A stretch of DNA of 64,000 nucleotides from Phocoena phocoena (taxonomy: Eukaryota > Chordata > Mammalia > Artiodactyla > Phocoenidae), in the NCBI RefSeq assembly GCF_963924675.1, contig NC_089219.1:150494288-150558287 (forward strand), written 5' to 3'. This document shows, one piece after another, positions 1 to 13,700 of this stretch. The notes beneath the pieces were generated by a model, which did not search any database, was not told the DNA's origin, and worked only from the letters and a program-made list of their open reading frames with translations. A program made the position numbers and the translations under genes. Numbering within the stretch: position 1 is the stretch's first letter; every line of letters begins with the position of its first letter.

Positions 1-120
1 TCTGAGACTAGGGAAAAGGGATTGTGTGGGTCCAGTTAGTGCACTAACTTGTTAAATGTACTTAGGTTTTAAATTAATTTTAAAGATAAATAAGATTGAT
101 AAGTCAAGAAATAGTGTCAG

Positions 121-327
121 GCCTTCCCTGGTGGCACAGTGGTTGAGAGTCCACCTGCCGATGCAGGAGACACGGGTTCGTGCCCCAGTCCGGGAAGATC
201 CCACATGCAGCAGAGCGGCTGGGCCTGTGAGCCATGGCCGCTGAGCCTGCGCGTCCAGAGCCTGTGCTCCACAACGGGAGAGGCCACAACAGTGAGAGGC
301 CCGTGTACCACAAAAAAAAAAAAAAAA
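121..327 (+). repeat. CHR SINE, short A-tailed type
   Basis: tRNA-derived head, internal cggttcg-like box and A tail. The flanks AAGAAATAGT before and after look like a TSD. Confidence 0.9.
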
Positions 328-706
328 GAAAAAGAAATAGTTTCACTTGTAATGTGGTTTACAATTTATAATTTTTATATAATGTATAATTTTATATAAT
401 TTATAACTTTAATTTAAAGTTATAATTATTCTATTTAAAAATTAAAACTTTAAGTGTGAAATTTAAAATGAAAAAAGAAAAATGTAATGGAGTTGCACTG
501 TTTACACCCACCTTTATTGTTTCAATATTTGTTTATGTGTACACGCATTTATTTTAGATATTTTGAGAGGCATTTAAATAAAAGACTAAAGTAAAGAATG
601 GAGAAATAATTCATATCAGTGTGAATTATAGTCTCTGTATACTTTATACTCACAGAGAATGGCAAGGAAGGAAACATGAAGGATTGACATTTGAAAGCCT
701 CAACTA

Positions 707-975
707 GGGCTTCCCTGGTGGTGCAGTGGTTGAGAATCTGCCTGCTAATGCAGGGGACACGGGTTCGAGCCCTGTTCTGGGAAGATCCCACATGCCGCGG
801 AGCAACTGGGCCCGTGAGCCACAACTACTGAACCTGCGTGTCTGGAGCCTGTGCTCCGCAACAAGAGAGGCCGCGATGGTGAGAGGCCCCCACTTGCCAC
901 AACTAGAGAAAGCCCTCACATAGAAACGAAGACCCAACACAGCCAAAATTAAATAAATAAATATTTTTTTTAAAA
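707..975 (+). repeat. CHR SINE, longer type
   Basis: This copy keeps the 'actagagaaagcc' 3' half and an AAATAAAT-type tail. A 13-bp perfect TSD AAAGCCTCAACTA flanks it (694-706, 976-988). Confidence 0.92.
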
Positions 976-3916
976 AAAGCCTCAACTATTTCTGCTTTAC
1001 AGCTAAAGAATGAAGCTTGAGGTAGAATTCTTTATCTGAGCACATAAATAATACCAAAATATAAGCATACTTAGCTATTCAATTCTAATCCACTAATAAA
1101 ATGATGTGGAAGTAAGAATCAGATAGTAGAAATCTTAATTTCACTTATGAAAATGAGAAAAACTATTCTTTCCCAACCTATCCCAATATCCAAACCAGTT
1201 TCTCTGTATCAGTAAAACATTCTTAAACACAGCTACAAAAATCTACCAAGGATTTCTATGTATATAATACATTTAAAAACATCAGCTATCTTTATCTAAT
1301 AATCAGTGAACTCATTAGTGAGTATAATTGCAAGCAGTGTTCAATGATACTATATAGTATGAAGTAGAAATTACGTTTTTATTCAATTGTAGAGAAGATG
1401 TGCACTATAGTTAAAAAAATGAAATAATGTGATATAAATAATAAATGATATAAATTATAATGAAATAGGAAATTAATTCAATCAGCACATAACAAAATAA
1501 AATAAATAAGCAAAGACATGGTTTTCAAATTATTACAGTACTGAATGAATGAAGGCTTTTCTAGTGAGGTTTGTTGGCAAAGGAGGGAGATGGGAGCATA
1601 TAATCACTCCTGCTGGTGGGAGAAGATGAGTGAGAAGTAGTAAAAGCCAGTGAGTGAAACAACAATTGCCAGATATTTATCCACATCTAATCGCGAGGAA
1701 CTGGCCAACGTCTTCTCCTCCAGTCCTTGCTGATGCTGGAAGTAGAGAGAACCATTGCAGGAAGACACAGACTTAAACAGAATGGACATCTCTTTGGGTT
1801 TCCTTTGCTTACAATTAATTATCCAGCTCCTGCTAACATGAGACTATGCTGGCTATTTAAATTTTTTTTAAATAAATACATCTGCCCTACACCCTCCTCA
1901 TAAGGCAATGGAAATTATTTTTCCATATGTTCTAAACTTTAAATTTTTGGTATAAAATATCCAGGTCCCTTCTCTTCCTCTCACACAAACCCTCAATGAG
2001 CACCAAATTGAACAAGTTTCTCTCTTGCAGATTCTTCTAATAAAGCTTTCCTAAGCCTTCTCAGCTCACTCCCATTCCTAACAGGATATTCCACTTTCTT
2101 AGATCATATTTTTGATGATGAATGTGAAGATAATTATAATACACAAGGTATTTGGACAATGAGAGCAGATGATGATGCAATCCTATTCACAAAGTGTCTG
2201 AAGAACCCCTGAGGCTCATACTACATCCTCACATCCCAAACCAAAAAAAAAGAGGAATAATATTTGTTACAGGGGATTGGTGAATTTTAACTGTTTTTTA
2301 GGCAGTGTGAGCAAATATATGATTTGTTAGAATTCATATAACAAGAAATACCACAATTGGAAAAGAGCCCAATGGAGGACGAAGAACTAAACTGCTCACT
2401 GTGAAAAAATGAAGGGAATTGTGTTAAGGGCTACAAAATCCAACTGTTGCAGGAGTCTAATAAAGGCAAATGTGAGATTTGAGTAGGGAAAAAAGCATAG
2501 ACTGGAACAACATGTCCACAGAGAAAAAGCAACTGGAGAAGACATCATCTGTGTTCTCCCCACATCCCTGCTCTGGAGATTACCACAAGCGTCCCCACAG
2601 AGCCATTGGCTACCCGTGTGTCTCGGCCTTGATGTCTTATTGCTGGCCCCACCGGCCCACAGTGGGGTCAGATGTGATTGGGTGTCAGTGCTGCTAGAGC
2701 AAGTCTTTACCAATGAGAGGAGGGTACTGTTGAATAAATACCCCGGCTCATCCTCCTTAGAAAGACAACTCGGAATTGTGTTCCCCATGTTCCCAGAAGG
2801 CAGCCAGCATGATTGAGCTTCTGCTTGCAACAGCAATGACCTCTTGAGGCTGTCCTCACTCCCCCATCTTACTACCCCACTCAATCACAGTGCTTTCTGG
2901 GACACCTCCCAAGGAAAGTAGATCCCCACTTGTCTCAGGAGAAACCCAAAATAAACATCAACCAAAAGAAATTCTGAGTAAAAGGACCAGACAAATGGCT
3001 TTTAAGACCATGGTTATGGTAACTCACTTAGCAGTATTTCTATATGAAGATGAATGAGCATATTATACATAGAGTGAAATACAGTATTGGAATTAAAAAA
3101 TAGTGAATAAAAAAAAAAAGACCATGGACAGATACCTTCTATATTAAGTAGGTTACTATAGCAATTCAAACCTATCTAAGGTTTAGTGAAAGCCTGCTAC
3201 ACACCCTTGTCTCATTGGAGTATGTTTGGGGGAACTAAACTAAAGAGGTCACTGTTCCCCCATAGAGTTCTGTGTATAAAGGAGATAGAACAACCAAAGG
3301 AACTGAGATATGAATGAGAGAGAGATTTTAGAGGACGCAAGTGTTGGAGGAAGTCACCGAACACCCCGAGACATAAATGTGATTAATATGGGGTTTCTCC
3401 TCATGTGGGGGGTAGTTGCTTGAGCCATTTTAATTTCTATTAAGGAAAATGAGGACCGTATCAGAACAAGGACTTGGGAGCACAAAGGTGGCTGCCCGGT
3501 GGGCTTCCACTCATCAGGCTTTCAGAGTCTGTTCCTGAGGATGGAATCAGGAGATCAGACACAGACATGAATCTCCTTCTCACAAGCCAAAAGCCAAAAG
3601 GGAGCATTAGTGAGGCAGAGGTCAAGTGCATGGGGGTTTAGAAAAGGGCGTGACTGCTTCAAATGGGGGACAACGGACAAGGCTTTTGGGGTGTGTTGAT
3701 GTTTAATCTAAATACTGAACACCTGAGTGACTTGTACATGTGAACTGTGGAGTAAAGGCAATCCATGGAAATGTATTGGTGTGAACCCATGTTCATATGA
3801 CCAAGGTCCCTACAGTAAAATAAATATATCAACTTTATGTTTGGGTTTTTTCATAGACCTCATTTCACAGAGTCCTAATGACCACGAAGACAAAATACTA
3901 TTGGATATGTAAATTG

Positions 3917-3922
3917 TTTAAT
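3917..3922 (-). promoter_or_regulatory. candidate C4BPA poly(A) signal (ATTAAA)
   Basis: An ATTAAA hexamer on the minus strand lies about 155 nt after the C4BPA stop. It is the nearest good hexamer seen in the 3' flank; I found no canonical AATAAA between it and the stop. Confidence 0.4.
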
Positions 3923-4075
3923 TGATAAAATATGTACTCTGCGTCCAGAAAAGCAAAAATATGAATCAGAAAATGATCAATAATTCTACAGTCTCAAAGC
4001 ACTAAATGTTAACCAATTACCCTTTCTAGATAATTATTACCACAATTGATGGTGTAAAAGAGATGGTAATGGTGA

Positions 4076-4315
4076 TTAACTGAGGTGATCCATATTGGAT
4101 TTAAGGCAGCAAGGCACATTTTCCTCCCCTTCATGGGAAACATTACGGTGAACCCTCTGAGTGTCTTGCTCTGCCTCATCTTTCTGAAGCTCCAGTGTTT
4201 GAATCTCCAGGTACAGCTTATACACCTCCAGGGCCAATCTCACTTCCTCTGGATTTGGGAGACACTGCATGAGTTTCTTGCCTTTGACCACTTGCTCACA
4301 GCCTTCAGGGTACTC
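4076..4315 (-). CDS. C4BPA: C4BPA last exon: oligomerisation domain and stop
   Basis: The exon starts after CCTTTAG at GAG and encodes [19 protein letters not shown], then an amphipathic helix ([18 protein letters not shown]), and ends at TAA (4078-4076). The two cysteines (GCEQ, MQCL) that make the inter-chain bonds of the human C4BP core are kept. After the LELQ that aligns with human there are 35 residues where human has 13. The extra 22 carry an NVS sequon and an adjacent Cys pair (PCCLK). Confidence 0.94.
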   Translation of the reverse strand, partial: EYPEGCEQVVKGKKLMQCLPNPEEVRLALEVYKLYLEIQTLELQKDEAEQDTQRVHRNVSHEGEENVPCCLKSNMDHLS

Positions 4316-7300
4316 CTAAAGGAGAAATATGTGATGAGTGTACTTAAAAGGCTTCTCTTCCAATTGTTAGGGGGCATAGTTCATGCTGACAAAGGCAGGA
4401 CTACAGATTCAGGACCAAGACCCACCCAGAAGTGGTGGATGAGCAGGAAAACAAGAAAACACCTTGGACCCCCACCATCTTCTTCCTCAGAGGAATATAA
4501 CTCTGCTCTGAGACAGCCTCCCAGAAAGCCTCTGTGGGAACAGAGACTATTTCTGCTGACCATTCAGAAATGGGACAACAGTACACCATATCCCCTAGAA
4601 AAGTAAAGTTAAGGAGTCAGTACTCCCAGGTATCTGAGACCCTCCACTCCAAAGGGGCTCAGTTTTCCCTGTTCTCAAGTGAGAACAGGAAAATTTGCCA
4701 CTCCTTTCTGACCAGAGGGCTTCAAGGCAAAATTGAGAGTTCCTTTGCATGAATGAATCTTGACAAGTCAGATGTCACCTTTACTGGCAGGACAGTCCTT
4801 TGAGGGAGACACCCATTTTAGGGTTTGATAGATTGTAAACTTCCTTGAATTGTGCCACTTACCCACTCACACTTGGGCACCTCCGGGTACCATGTTCTGT
4901 TTTCTGAACAAGTGATACTTTGGGAACCAACCAAACCATAACGAGAGTCACACTGGACAGTGACAGTTTCAGGTTCAACATATCTATCCTTATCCACAGA
5001 TAACCTTCCATGTTCTATCTCTGGTTTCGGACACAAAGCTGAAATGGAACATAATTTTAAGCAATCTGTAGATCTAAGAAAAAGATATGAGTCTACGGTA
5101 CTAAGCATGAACTATATCGAAGTGCTGCTAATTGTTTTACCTTTTCTTTCATCTTGAGAACAAAAATAATTTTCATTAACATATTTATTGAGCATTGGCT
5201 ATGTATTAGACTTTGGGCTAGTACTTTATGTGATTATCTTATTTAAGTCTCACTATTTTATCTAGGAGAAAGTGAGATACAGAAAAGTTAAGTAACTTGC
5301 CCAAGGACATAACAATTTTAAATAGCATGACAGAATATAAAAAGGACATGTGACCCTAAATCCTCATCTATCAAATCAACTACCTCTCGTATCTTGATCC
5401 CTATAAGATGCTGAATACAAGATTTTCCCTCTCTCCTATTATCCTCTCGTGTGCAATGGAAACAATGGTGGCAAATAATCCCTGTGGTTGTTGATGACAA
5501 GACCCGATCTTGTCCCCTCTTGTCCCCACACAGCTGGCACACTAGGAGTCCCCCACTTACAACATGCCTACGTCCTGGGCTGGTGGTGCCCTGCACTGGC
5601 TCTGATGGAAATACCTGTGACCTCACCACGATGCTTGCAATTATCCCATGGGAGTCGACATTCATGCTAGACCAACTTTCCATGACAATTTTGCTATGGG
5701 CCACAACTACACTCAGATAAGATGTACCAACTGTAGAATATTTCTGGAAGTATACAAGAAACAAAGAATAGGGGCTGCCTCACAGAGGCTGAATTTTGCC
5801 CCTGGGAGAAAGAAGTAGGGGAGATTAATGTTTCTGTTGTACCCTCTGTACTTTTTGCTTTGGGTACTGTCAGAATATAGTAAGTATTTTAAATAAATCA
5901 AATCAAATCAAATATTTTTTTGCTGCCTCTGGCAGAGAAGAAACTGTGCTCTCAAGCCTTTCAGGATAGTTCCCACACACACAAAGCTGAAGAGAGGGCT
6001 GGAGTTACCTTTACATTGAGGGGCTGCAGGTGACCAGTCTGAAGAAGTGCAAGAGAGTTTTTTCTTTCCAACCAAGTTGTACCCTTCATCACATTCGTAT
6101 GTAGCCTCAGCCTTTCCAAACATAAATGATGGCCCATTAAGTGTAGAATGTCCATGGGCAATGACAGGAGGAGAATTGCAATCTTGAAGTGAGACATAAA
6201 AATCAAAGAGGGTCAGAGTGTCGAATGCTTATATCAACACTTCCCAGAATCTGTGTGGTTTGTAGGAGGCTTCCTTCTGTCCTTCTATCTTCTCTGCCCA
6301 TCTGCTCACTTAGCCAAACCCAGGACCTATGCTGCCCTTCTGTAGGCATGAGGCTGAGGAACCTTAGAAAGGCTCCAATGGAATGACAAGCACTTAAGAT
6401 TTGTTTCATTTTATTGACAATTCACTAAACTTGACACTATTTAGGAGGCATTTTGGCATGAAGGCTGAATTCAGTCCAAAGTCTCATTGTACTAGTGGTA
6501 CGCTCCTCTGATTTCAGGCTAAATGCAGAGATGTACATCTGGGAGAGACTGTAAAGATGTGAAATAAATCCACAATCTCTGACTCATTGCTCCCAATCAA
6601 ACCTGTCCATCCAACCCCCCAAGAATATACTTACTGTCTTCTAAAATATTTTAGAAAAGAGCTCATAGAAAGAATAAAAAAGGTGGCTTGCAGGTTGGAA
6701 TAATAGATGTGGCATGGTGCTGAGTACCTCTCTGAAAGGGAACACTGTCAGGTTCCACAAACAGTGCATGAGAAATTTAAATAGAACAGGGCACCAGGAA
6801 AGTCAGATACAATATTAAACTGACAGGCTATAGTATCTACAAGTACTATCCTCAGATGCCTCCTTGAGGCATAGAAACCATGATGCTGACCATGAGATTC
6901 AAATGCTGGAGTCGCCATGGCACGTGGTAGAAAGAGAGATTAAGTGACTCAGAGAAGAGAGCATGCTGGAGTGGAGGTACCACACACATGCTGGAAATCC
7001 CACCAAATGATTATGTTCCCTGGGAAAGCCTGGAGGATACAGGTACCAAGGTCAGAAGGAATATCCTAACAAGAAGAGCACCCATATCAAAGGCCAGAGC
7101 CGATGATGCGAAGAACATTAAAGAACAAATTTCACTCTTAGCAATCGCAGTCTGAGAGGCGCTTATATGCTTCAGAAGCTAAGTAAATGTAATCATCATA
7201 ATGACTGGCAAGTTAGAGAGACAACCAGAGGTGCCTGAGGGTTAGGAATACGGTTAATAGAACATGGCATTCATAAGGGTGAAAATAGATGAGCAGCCAA

Positions 7301-7675
7301 CCAGACACTACTCAATTTGTACCATCGAAAGAAATTAAGGATGGGTGATCAGGAGGCTGTTGGCATTTGGTCCAATAAAAAGTTATAATCCTTTGTTCAG
7401 TTTCTGGACCTGTGCCAGCTGTCAGGTCTGGAGATCATCGACTAAAGAAAAAAGACAGTTTCCAGAAGTAAAGATACTACAACACCTTGGGAAGTATACA
7501 CAGTAATGAGTGCCCCAGTCTTCTAAGAGAAACTATGTCTATTTACATAGGTAACTGTGCACAGGTGAGAGGTGCACAGGAATCCAAGGATTATTGAACA
7601 TAGAGCTTGAGTTGACATGGATACCTGGAACCATCATGGCCCCCCTATTAAGCCATTTGGTGGCCTTTTCCATTA

Positions 7676-7706
<31 letters not shown>

Positions 7707-10700
7707 GGTGGTACGCAGGCCTCTCACTGTTGTGGCCTCTCCCATTGCAGAGCACAGGCTCCGGACGTGCAGGCTCAGTGGCCATGGCTCACGGGCCCAG
7801 CCGCTCCGTGGCATGTGGGATCCTCCCGGACCAAGGCATGAACCCGTGTCCCCTGCATCGGCAGGCGGACTCTCAACCACTGCGCCACCGGGGAAGCCCC
7901 ATTATCTTTGAAAGTATAAACAGGATAGACAAAATGGGTCATTGGTACAACCTCCACATTGGTCCTTGGCCTATGGGGTTAGAGCTGTCTTATCCAAGAA
8001 AGCCAAGTACAAGACATTGATACTAACTATACCCTCCCCCTGGAGGCAAAGAAGGTAAGTTTTTTTAAAATATCATGTACTGAAGGGTAGGGGAGAAGGA
8101 GAAATTTGTGCCACTCTTAAAGAACTAAAGACGCAGGAGGGGTCATCATATCCCCTTGTACTTCACCAGTGTGTCTACTACAAAAATTAGGATTCTGGAG
8201 AATTCCAGTAGACTGCTGAAAACCCAACAGCATTTTAGCCCCTATTGCAGCCACTGTAGCAGATGTGGTATCTTTGCTAGAGCAGATTAATATGTCTTCG
8301 AGTAAGTGAGGCCACTGATTCAGCAGAGCCCTTCTTTTCCATCCCTATCAGAAAAGAGGGTCACAAACAGTTTGCATACACATGGAAGGTTCAAGATCAA
8401 ATATCTGCATTTTAAGACCTTGGCTATAACTCACCAGTCCCTGTCAAAATAGAGTCTGGAGATATCATGACCATGTGGACATCCACAGAATATCATATTG
8501 ATACAGAACATCAATGGCATCATGTTAATTCTACTGAATAAGCAAGAAGTAGATGGCATGATGATGCTCCAAAATATGGAAGGTAGAGAAGGAAGAAAAG
8601 AAGTAAGCTCAGAAAGGCAGGTTCACTAGATGTGGGAAGGTTTTATACTGTAGGTGAAGCCATACGGACTAGAAGGAAGAGAAGAAAAAAGAATAAATAC
8701 CAAGAAATAAAAGGTAATAATTGAACTGTCTAGCTTATCTTTTAGATGTGGGCTCTTTTCATTGATTCAGAAAAAAGAAGGAATCCAGGAAGTTCAAAAG
8801 AATGGGAACAAACAGTGGGGGAAAAGAGAAAGTTGGACTGAGGGGGCAGTATTTTTTAACAAACTTATCCACTCTTAAAATCATTCAGGGTATACGAACT
8901 TTTTTACCTAATGTGGGGTTTTTTTTTGTTTGTTTTGATTTCATTTTTCCAACTGAATGAGGCTGTAGTAAAGGACTTTCACTGCAAGTTCATTTGTTGC
9001 ATTCAAATTATACAAACAATGTTAAGGGTTAAAAAGTACCACACATAAAAAACATCAGCATCAAACAAAACACCAGCTTTACACATTTCCTAAATTCTAA
9101 ATTTACATTATAAAAGCAAATTATGAAAAAGGCATGGTAGGGAATAAACAATGTCATACTTCCTCTTTCTCAATGGAAGTCACAACAGTTACTAATATTT
9201 ATCACCCTGTGAAGTTCATTGTTCTAATTTCCATTATCCAAAGAGGGAGTCTGTCCTTAAGGATATCCAAAACCCTATTATGCTGTGGTATTAGCAGCAT
9301 CCTTGATACTGGGACAAAAGCCAAGCAGTTTGTTCTATGTTCAAGTTGTTGATCCATAAACAGCACAATAATACTAGGTTTCCTGGGAGGGTGCCCACAT
9401 GCTTCAAACAGTGGGTTCTGAGATCAATATACTCACAGCTCATCAGGGTATAGGAACTTCTAGGTAAAAATGCAGAATAAGAGACTCTAGCATTGGAGCC
9501 TTTCTGCAGTTCACACACACTTCAGATGAACTAAGAGTAGATTTCCAAGAGAAGAAATCAAACTTAAATTTGATAATTTCATCTGCTTCTAGATTGTTCT
9601 TTAGTACTACTCCAACTCTTAACCTCCAAAAAGCTATGGGAAGAATGACATTCATCTCTAAGATCTGATTTTCTATCCTTTCATTCACTTAGCAGATTTT
9701 TTTTTTTTTTACTAAAATCTTGTCTTTGTTCAGTCCACTTCCTCTTCCATCCAGGCCTTTCCAGCATAGGTGATTCCTGCTGTTGATCACAGCTACTAGC
9801 CGCCAGGGTCTCTTGATGGTGTCTTAGCACTTTAGCAGTCTATCCAATACTTCTGAAGACTTTTCCATGTATCACCTTTCACCCATTTTGAGTTCTTAGT
9901 GGCAAGTTCTGGCATAACTCAGTGATGGGTAGAGACGAGTCTTTTCTTCTTACATGTATCACCAATAGGAGAAATTATGCCTTTGACAATTCTAATTTTC
10001 CTCTTCCATTCATGCAGTCCTTGGCCAGCTCAAACAATCCGAGGTGCGTGTTGATTATAGGATTAAGAAACCACAAGCAAGGAGAACCACTTCTGTCTTC
10101 TCTGAATTTTCCATGCTAAGAATTTGAAGCTGTTGATCTAAAAGGAAAGCTCCGACACCTCCCTTGTTTTTACAAAGGAAATTCTGCAAATCTGAGGCGT
10201 TTTGCAAGGTAGGCTATTGGAACCATTCCAACTAGTTTGGCAACAGTCTTCTCTAAGTTGGGCTGTAGCAGTGGTTTCACATCCGAACTGTAACTCTGTT
10301 CCCAAGGCTAGAGGCAAATTTACTGAGGTTTTTTCATTTTACAGAGAGACTGAAAGAATGAAAACTTTCTGCTCCACACTTGAATATGACCTTGCCTTGG
10401 GGACTGTTGTATTTGACCCTCACAGACTCAACCATCTTGGAACCCTTATGCTTGACACAAAAAAGCAGCCTGGGCTGATTCCCCTAGAGACCAGTTTCTC
10501 AGGGGCTCCAGGTGAGGGCTTACCATGTCCTCAGGGCCAACCAGCCCATGTCTCTTTTACCTAATTTGAAACCTTCCCTTAATAATCTCCATCATTTTGA
10601 ATGTTCATACCAACATTATTTACAGTAACCAAGATATGAAAGCAACCTAAGTGTCAATCAACAGATGAATGGAAAAAGATGTGTGTCTATATCTATTACT

Positions 10701-13700
10701 CAGGCATAAAAAAGAATGAGGTTTTGCCATTTGCAACAACCTGGATGGACCTGGAGAGTAGTATGCTTAGTGAAATAAATCAAACAGAGAAAGACAAATA
10801 CTCTATGTTATCACTTATATGTGGAATCTAAAAAATAAAATGAATGAATATAACAAAACAAACAGATTCACAAATATAGAGAACAAACTAGTGGGGGGAA
10901 GGAAGCTAGGAGGGGTAAGATAGGGGTAGGGGACTAAAAGGTACAAACTACTATGTATAAAATAAATAAGCTATGAGGATCTATAGTACAACACAGGGAA
11001 TATAGCCAATTTTTATAAGTGGAACGTAACCATCCAACATCATGAATCACTTTGCTGTATGCCTGAAACTTACATAACATTGTACATCAACTACACTTTA
11101 ATTAAAAAATAACAATCTCCATCATCTTGATGTAAAAAACTTCTAAAATGACATGCTTCCATAAGCTCTTACCTGGGTAACATTCTGGTGTTTTGGGACT
11201 CCATGTGCCATCTTCTGTGCATCTAGCATAATATGTACGTTTCTTAGGACATGTATATGAAACCTGATCTCCATAGAAATAGGTACAGTTATTGTCAGTG
11301 TTGCTTTTTCTCAGTAAAGTGATTCTGCCGTTGTTCAGTTCTAGTACTGGGCAACAAACCTCTAAAAAATATAAAAGAAGGCTAATGGTTAGTAAAGTCA
11401 CCATGAGGAGGATCCTATGGCTAAAAGTCTAATTTCTACCTTTAGAAGATCTCACCACTGAAGAGAGATTGGGAAAGCAGAGGCAATTTGAGTCTGCTCT
11501 CCCTGGCCCTGATTTGCTAAAGCACTCCAACTCATTTGTTTCCAATTCAGTTGTTTCCAATACTTTGTTAAGTGGTGGCAATAACTTTTACTAAATATAT
11601 TTTAATTCAGTGATATTGTTAAAATATTTCATTCTATTTCCCCAAAATGAGTCTGAACGACTGCAATTGAACTTTAAGTCCTAATGCGAAATGACTAATC
11701 TTTCAATAAGTGGGTTACCAATTTTTCATTATTTGTGCATTTCACATATTTTTCAAATTCCAATCTACAGAATAAAGTTCCCTGTATTCTGGGCCTCAGT
11801 GTCTTTACCTCTAAAATGGCAAGAGTCTGATAGATGTGTAGAAGAATGCATGTTGTCAATTCCATTGAGGCCCATAGAATTGCATCCATATATCTTTCAG
11901 CCCCTCACTTACTCCCAAGTGAGACTAGACAGAGTCTCCTTTCTATCCTACTGAGGCAAAAGCACTGGGTCAGGGGTCAGAGTCTGTCTTCTAGAGGCAG
12001 GTCTTTCAGCCCACAGTCTCATGGCTCAAGAGACATGAGACACAAGTCACCTTGCAGCTGCTTGAGTTCATGACTGTTTCACAGACTTTCCTTCTGTCGA
12101 GCACCCCAAAGTCTACATTGGGGAGGAAAGGGCTGTGACAGAGGTCTGACTTGGGCGGTGGTGGAGCTGTATTCTCCATTGTACCTTTACCAGTAATGAA
12201 GCTCATACTTAATCTTCATAACATTTGACTTCTGTGTTTTGTCTCATTTGATTCTGAACCAGGATAAGATTATAATTTCTCAGCTCCTCAAGCTCCAAAA
12301 TATTTATGGTCCCTTCTGGCAATAATTGTTCACTATTGTGTTCAATTAGTATAATTCTAAATTTATCTTGAGGGAAAAAATTATATTCATTTAAGATGGA
12401 AAATCCTAGCACATACTGGATATTTAATATACGAAAAAATTTTTAAAAAAGAAACTCACCCTCACATTGTATGTATGGGGTCCACTCCAAATTTCTCTGA
12501 CAAGTCACAGTCGTGGGCCCATCTGCCTTGGGCTTATAGCCAGAAGTGCAGAAGTACCTCAGTTCAGTCCCAATATCATACACTTCCTCTTCTGTTGGCT
12601 TCTGGTAGCCATATTTTCCCCACATGGCATGGGGGATATGTGGTAAGCCAGCACAGCCATCTGCCCATAAAGGAAGAACAAGGGAAAAGGACACTGTTAC
12701 TAGGGATGCAACAGTGATCAATGAGCCTGTCCTATCAAAGGGTGTCATGTGCTCATTCAGCCAGGAACCAGCCTGCCATAGCTGATGAATCAGTCACACC
12801 AGAAAACACACATGGACATGTACCCAAATGTGCAAGGCACCAGAGAGGTCCTTACTAAGGGCACTAACAAGTGGTTTCTGTGTGTCGTGCCAACTATTCA
12901 AAATATGAATTCTTCTTCCTCTTCATTTTACTTCAGAAAGTTTGGTATCTGAATTGAAGCATTGGGCTTGCTAGGTGGATATGACTGGAGAAATGTTGCA
13001 GACAAATAAATCTAACTCTTTTGTTTCCTGACTGATAGGAGAAAATAAACAAGAGTCATTCCCCTTATCCAGATGACACCAGAAACTTTATCATTTAAAG
13101 GTTTGGCAAGAACAAACCATGCACAAAGTGACTTCTGAGCCTAAACCTTGTATCTTGTCCTCTTCACTCTTTGCTGCTGCTACTGGTTCACAGTATGGAA
13201 ATGTAATAGAAACATCTGTCAAGTTGGATGTTTATTTTATTTTTATCTTCAAGGGTAAGGGTCTTTTTTAAGTTTTATTAAGACACAAGTCACATAACAT
13301 AAAATTCACCCATTTAAAATACACTATCCAATGGTTTTTACTATATCCACAGAGTTGTGAAACCATCACCCCTATCCAATTTTAGGATATTTTTGTCAAC
13401 CCAAAAAGAAACTCTGTACTAGTTAGGAGTCACCTCCTAGTCTTGCCTCCTCCCAGGCCCTGGAAACCACTAAAATTCTTTCTCTCTCAATGGATTTGCC
13501 TATTCTCGACATGTCAAATAACCTCTGTGAATGGATTTCTCATCCTTAAAATGAGGGTAATAACAGTGCCCACAATTCTGGACAGAATTCATTGAATTAA
13601 TTCTTGTTATGTACTTAGACTAGCACCAAGTTATCATTGTTACCATTAAGATAATTTTTAACAGGGAACTCTACTTAATGCACTGTGGTGACCTGAATGG

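Larger units (their letters stand above)
1..4075. other. DNA downstream of C4BPA, no gene seen
   Basis: Apart from the C4BPA 3' UTR (about 3900-4075) and two CHR SINEs, this stretch shows no exon-like segment. The open frame near 2400-2880 has no recognisable domain and no splice logic. In human the next genes here are C4BPA-like pseudogenes and then CD55; no CCP signature was seen in this part. Confidence 0.6.
6183..11172. other. C4BPA intron between CCP6 and CCP7
   Basis: It holds one CHR SINE (7681-7900), a LINE-1 3' end (10600-11105) and otherwise unique or very old sequence. Parts of about 7200-8700 resemble old LTR-retroelement internal DNA by texture, but I could not identify a family. 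No extra CCP exon was seen. Confidence 0.55.

Noticed and set aside
104..399. Open frames with recurring words such as [19 protein letters not shown] or [15 protein letters not shown], here and at more than twenty other places
   Set aside because: They are translations of CHR SINE copies in various frames, not genes.
2396..2884. 162-codon minus-strand open frame
   Set aside because: No recognised domain, no splice logic and overlapping open frames on the other strand; most likely chance.
4085..4606. 173-codon plus-strand open frame
   Set aside because: It is the antisense shadow of the last C4BPA exon and its flank.
7200..8700. Possible old retroviral internal sequence
   Set aside because: Only general texture suggests it; no motif could be read and no family named, so it is not listed as an element.
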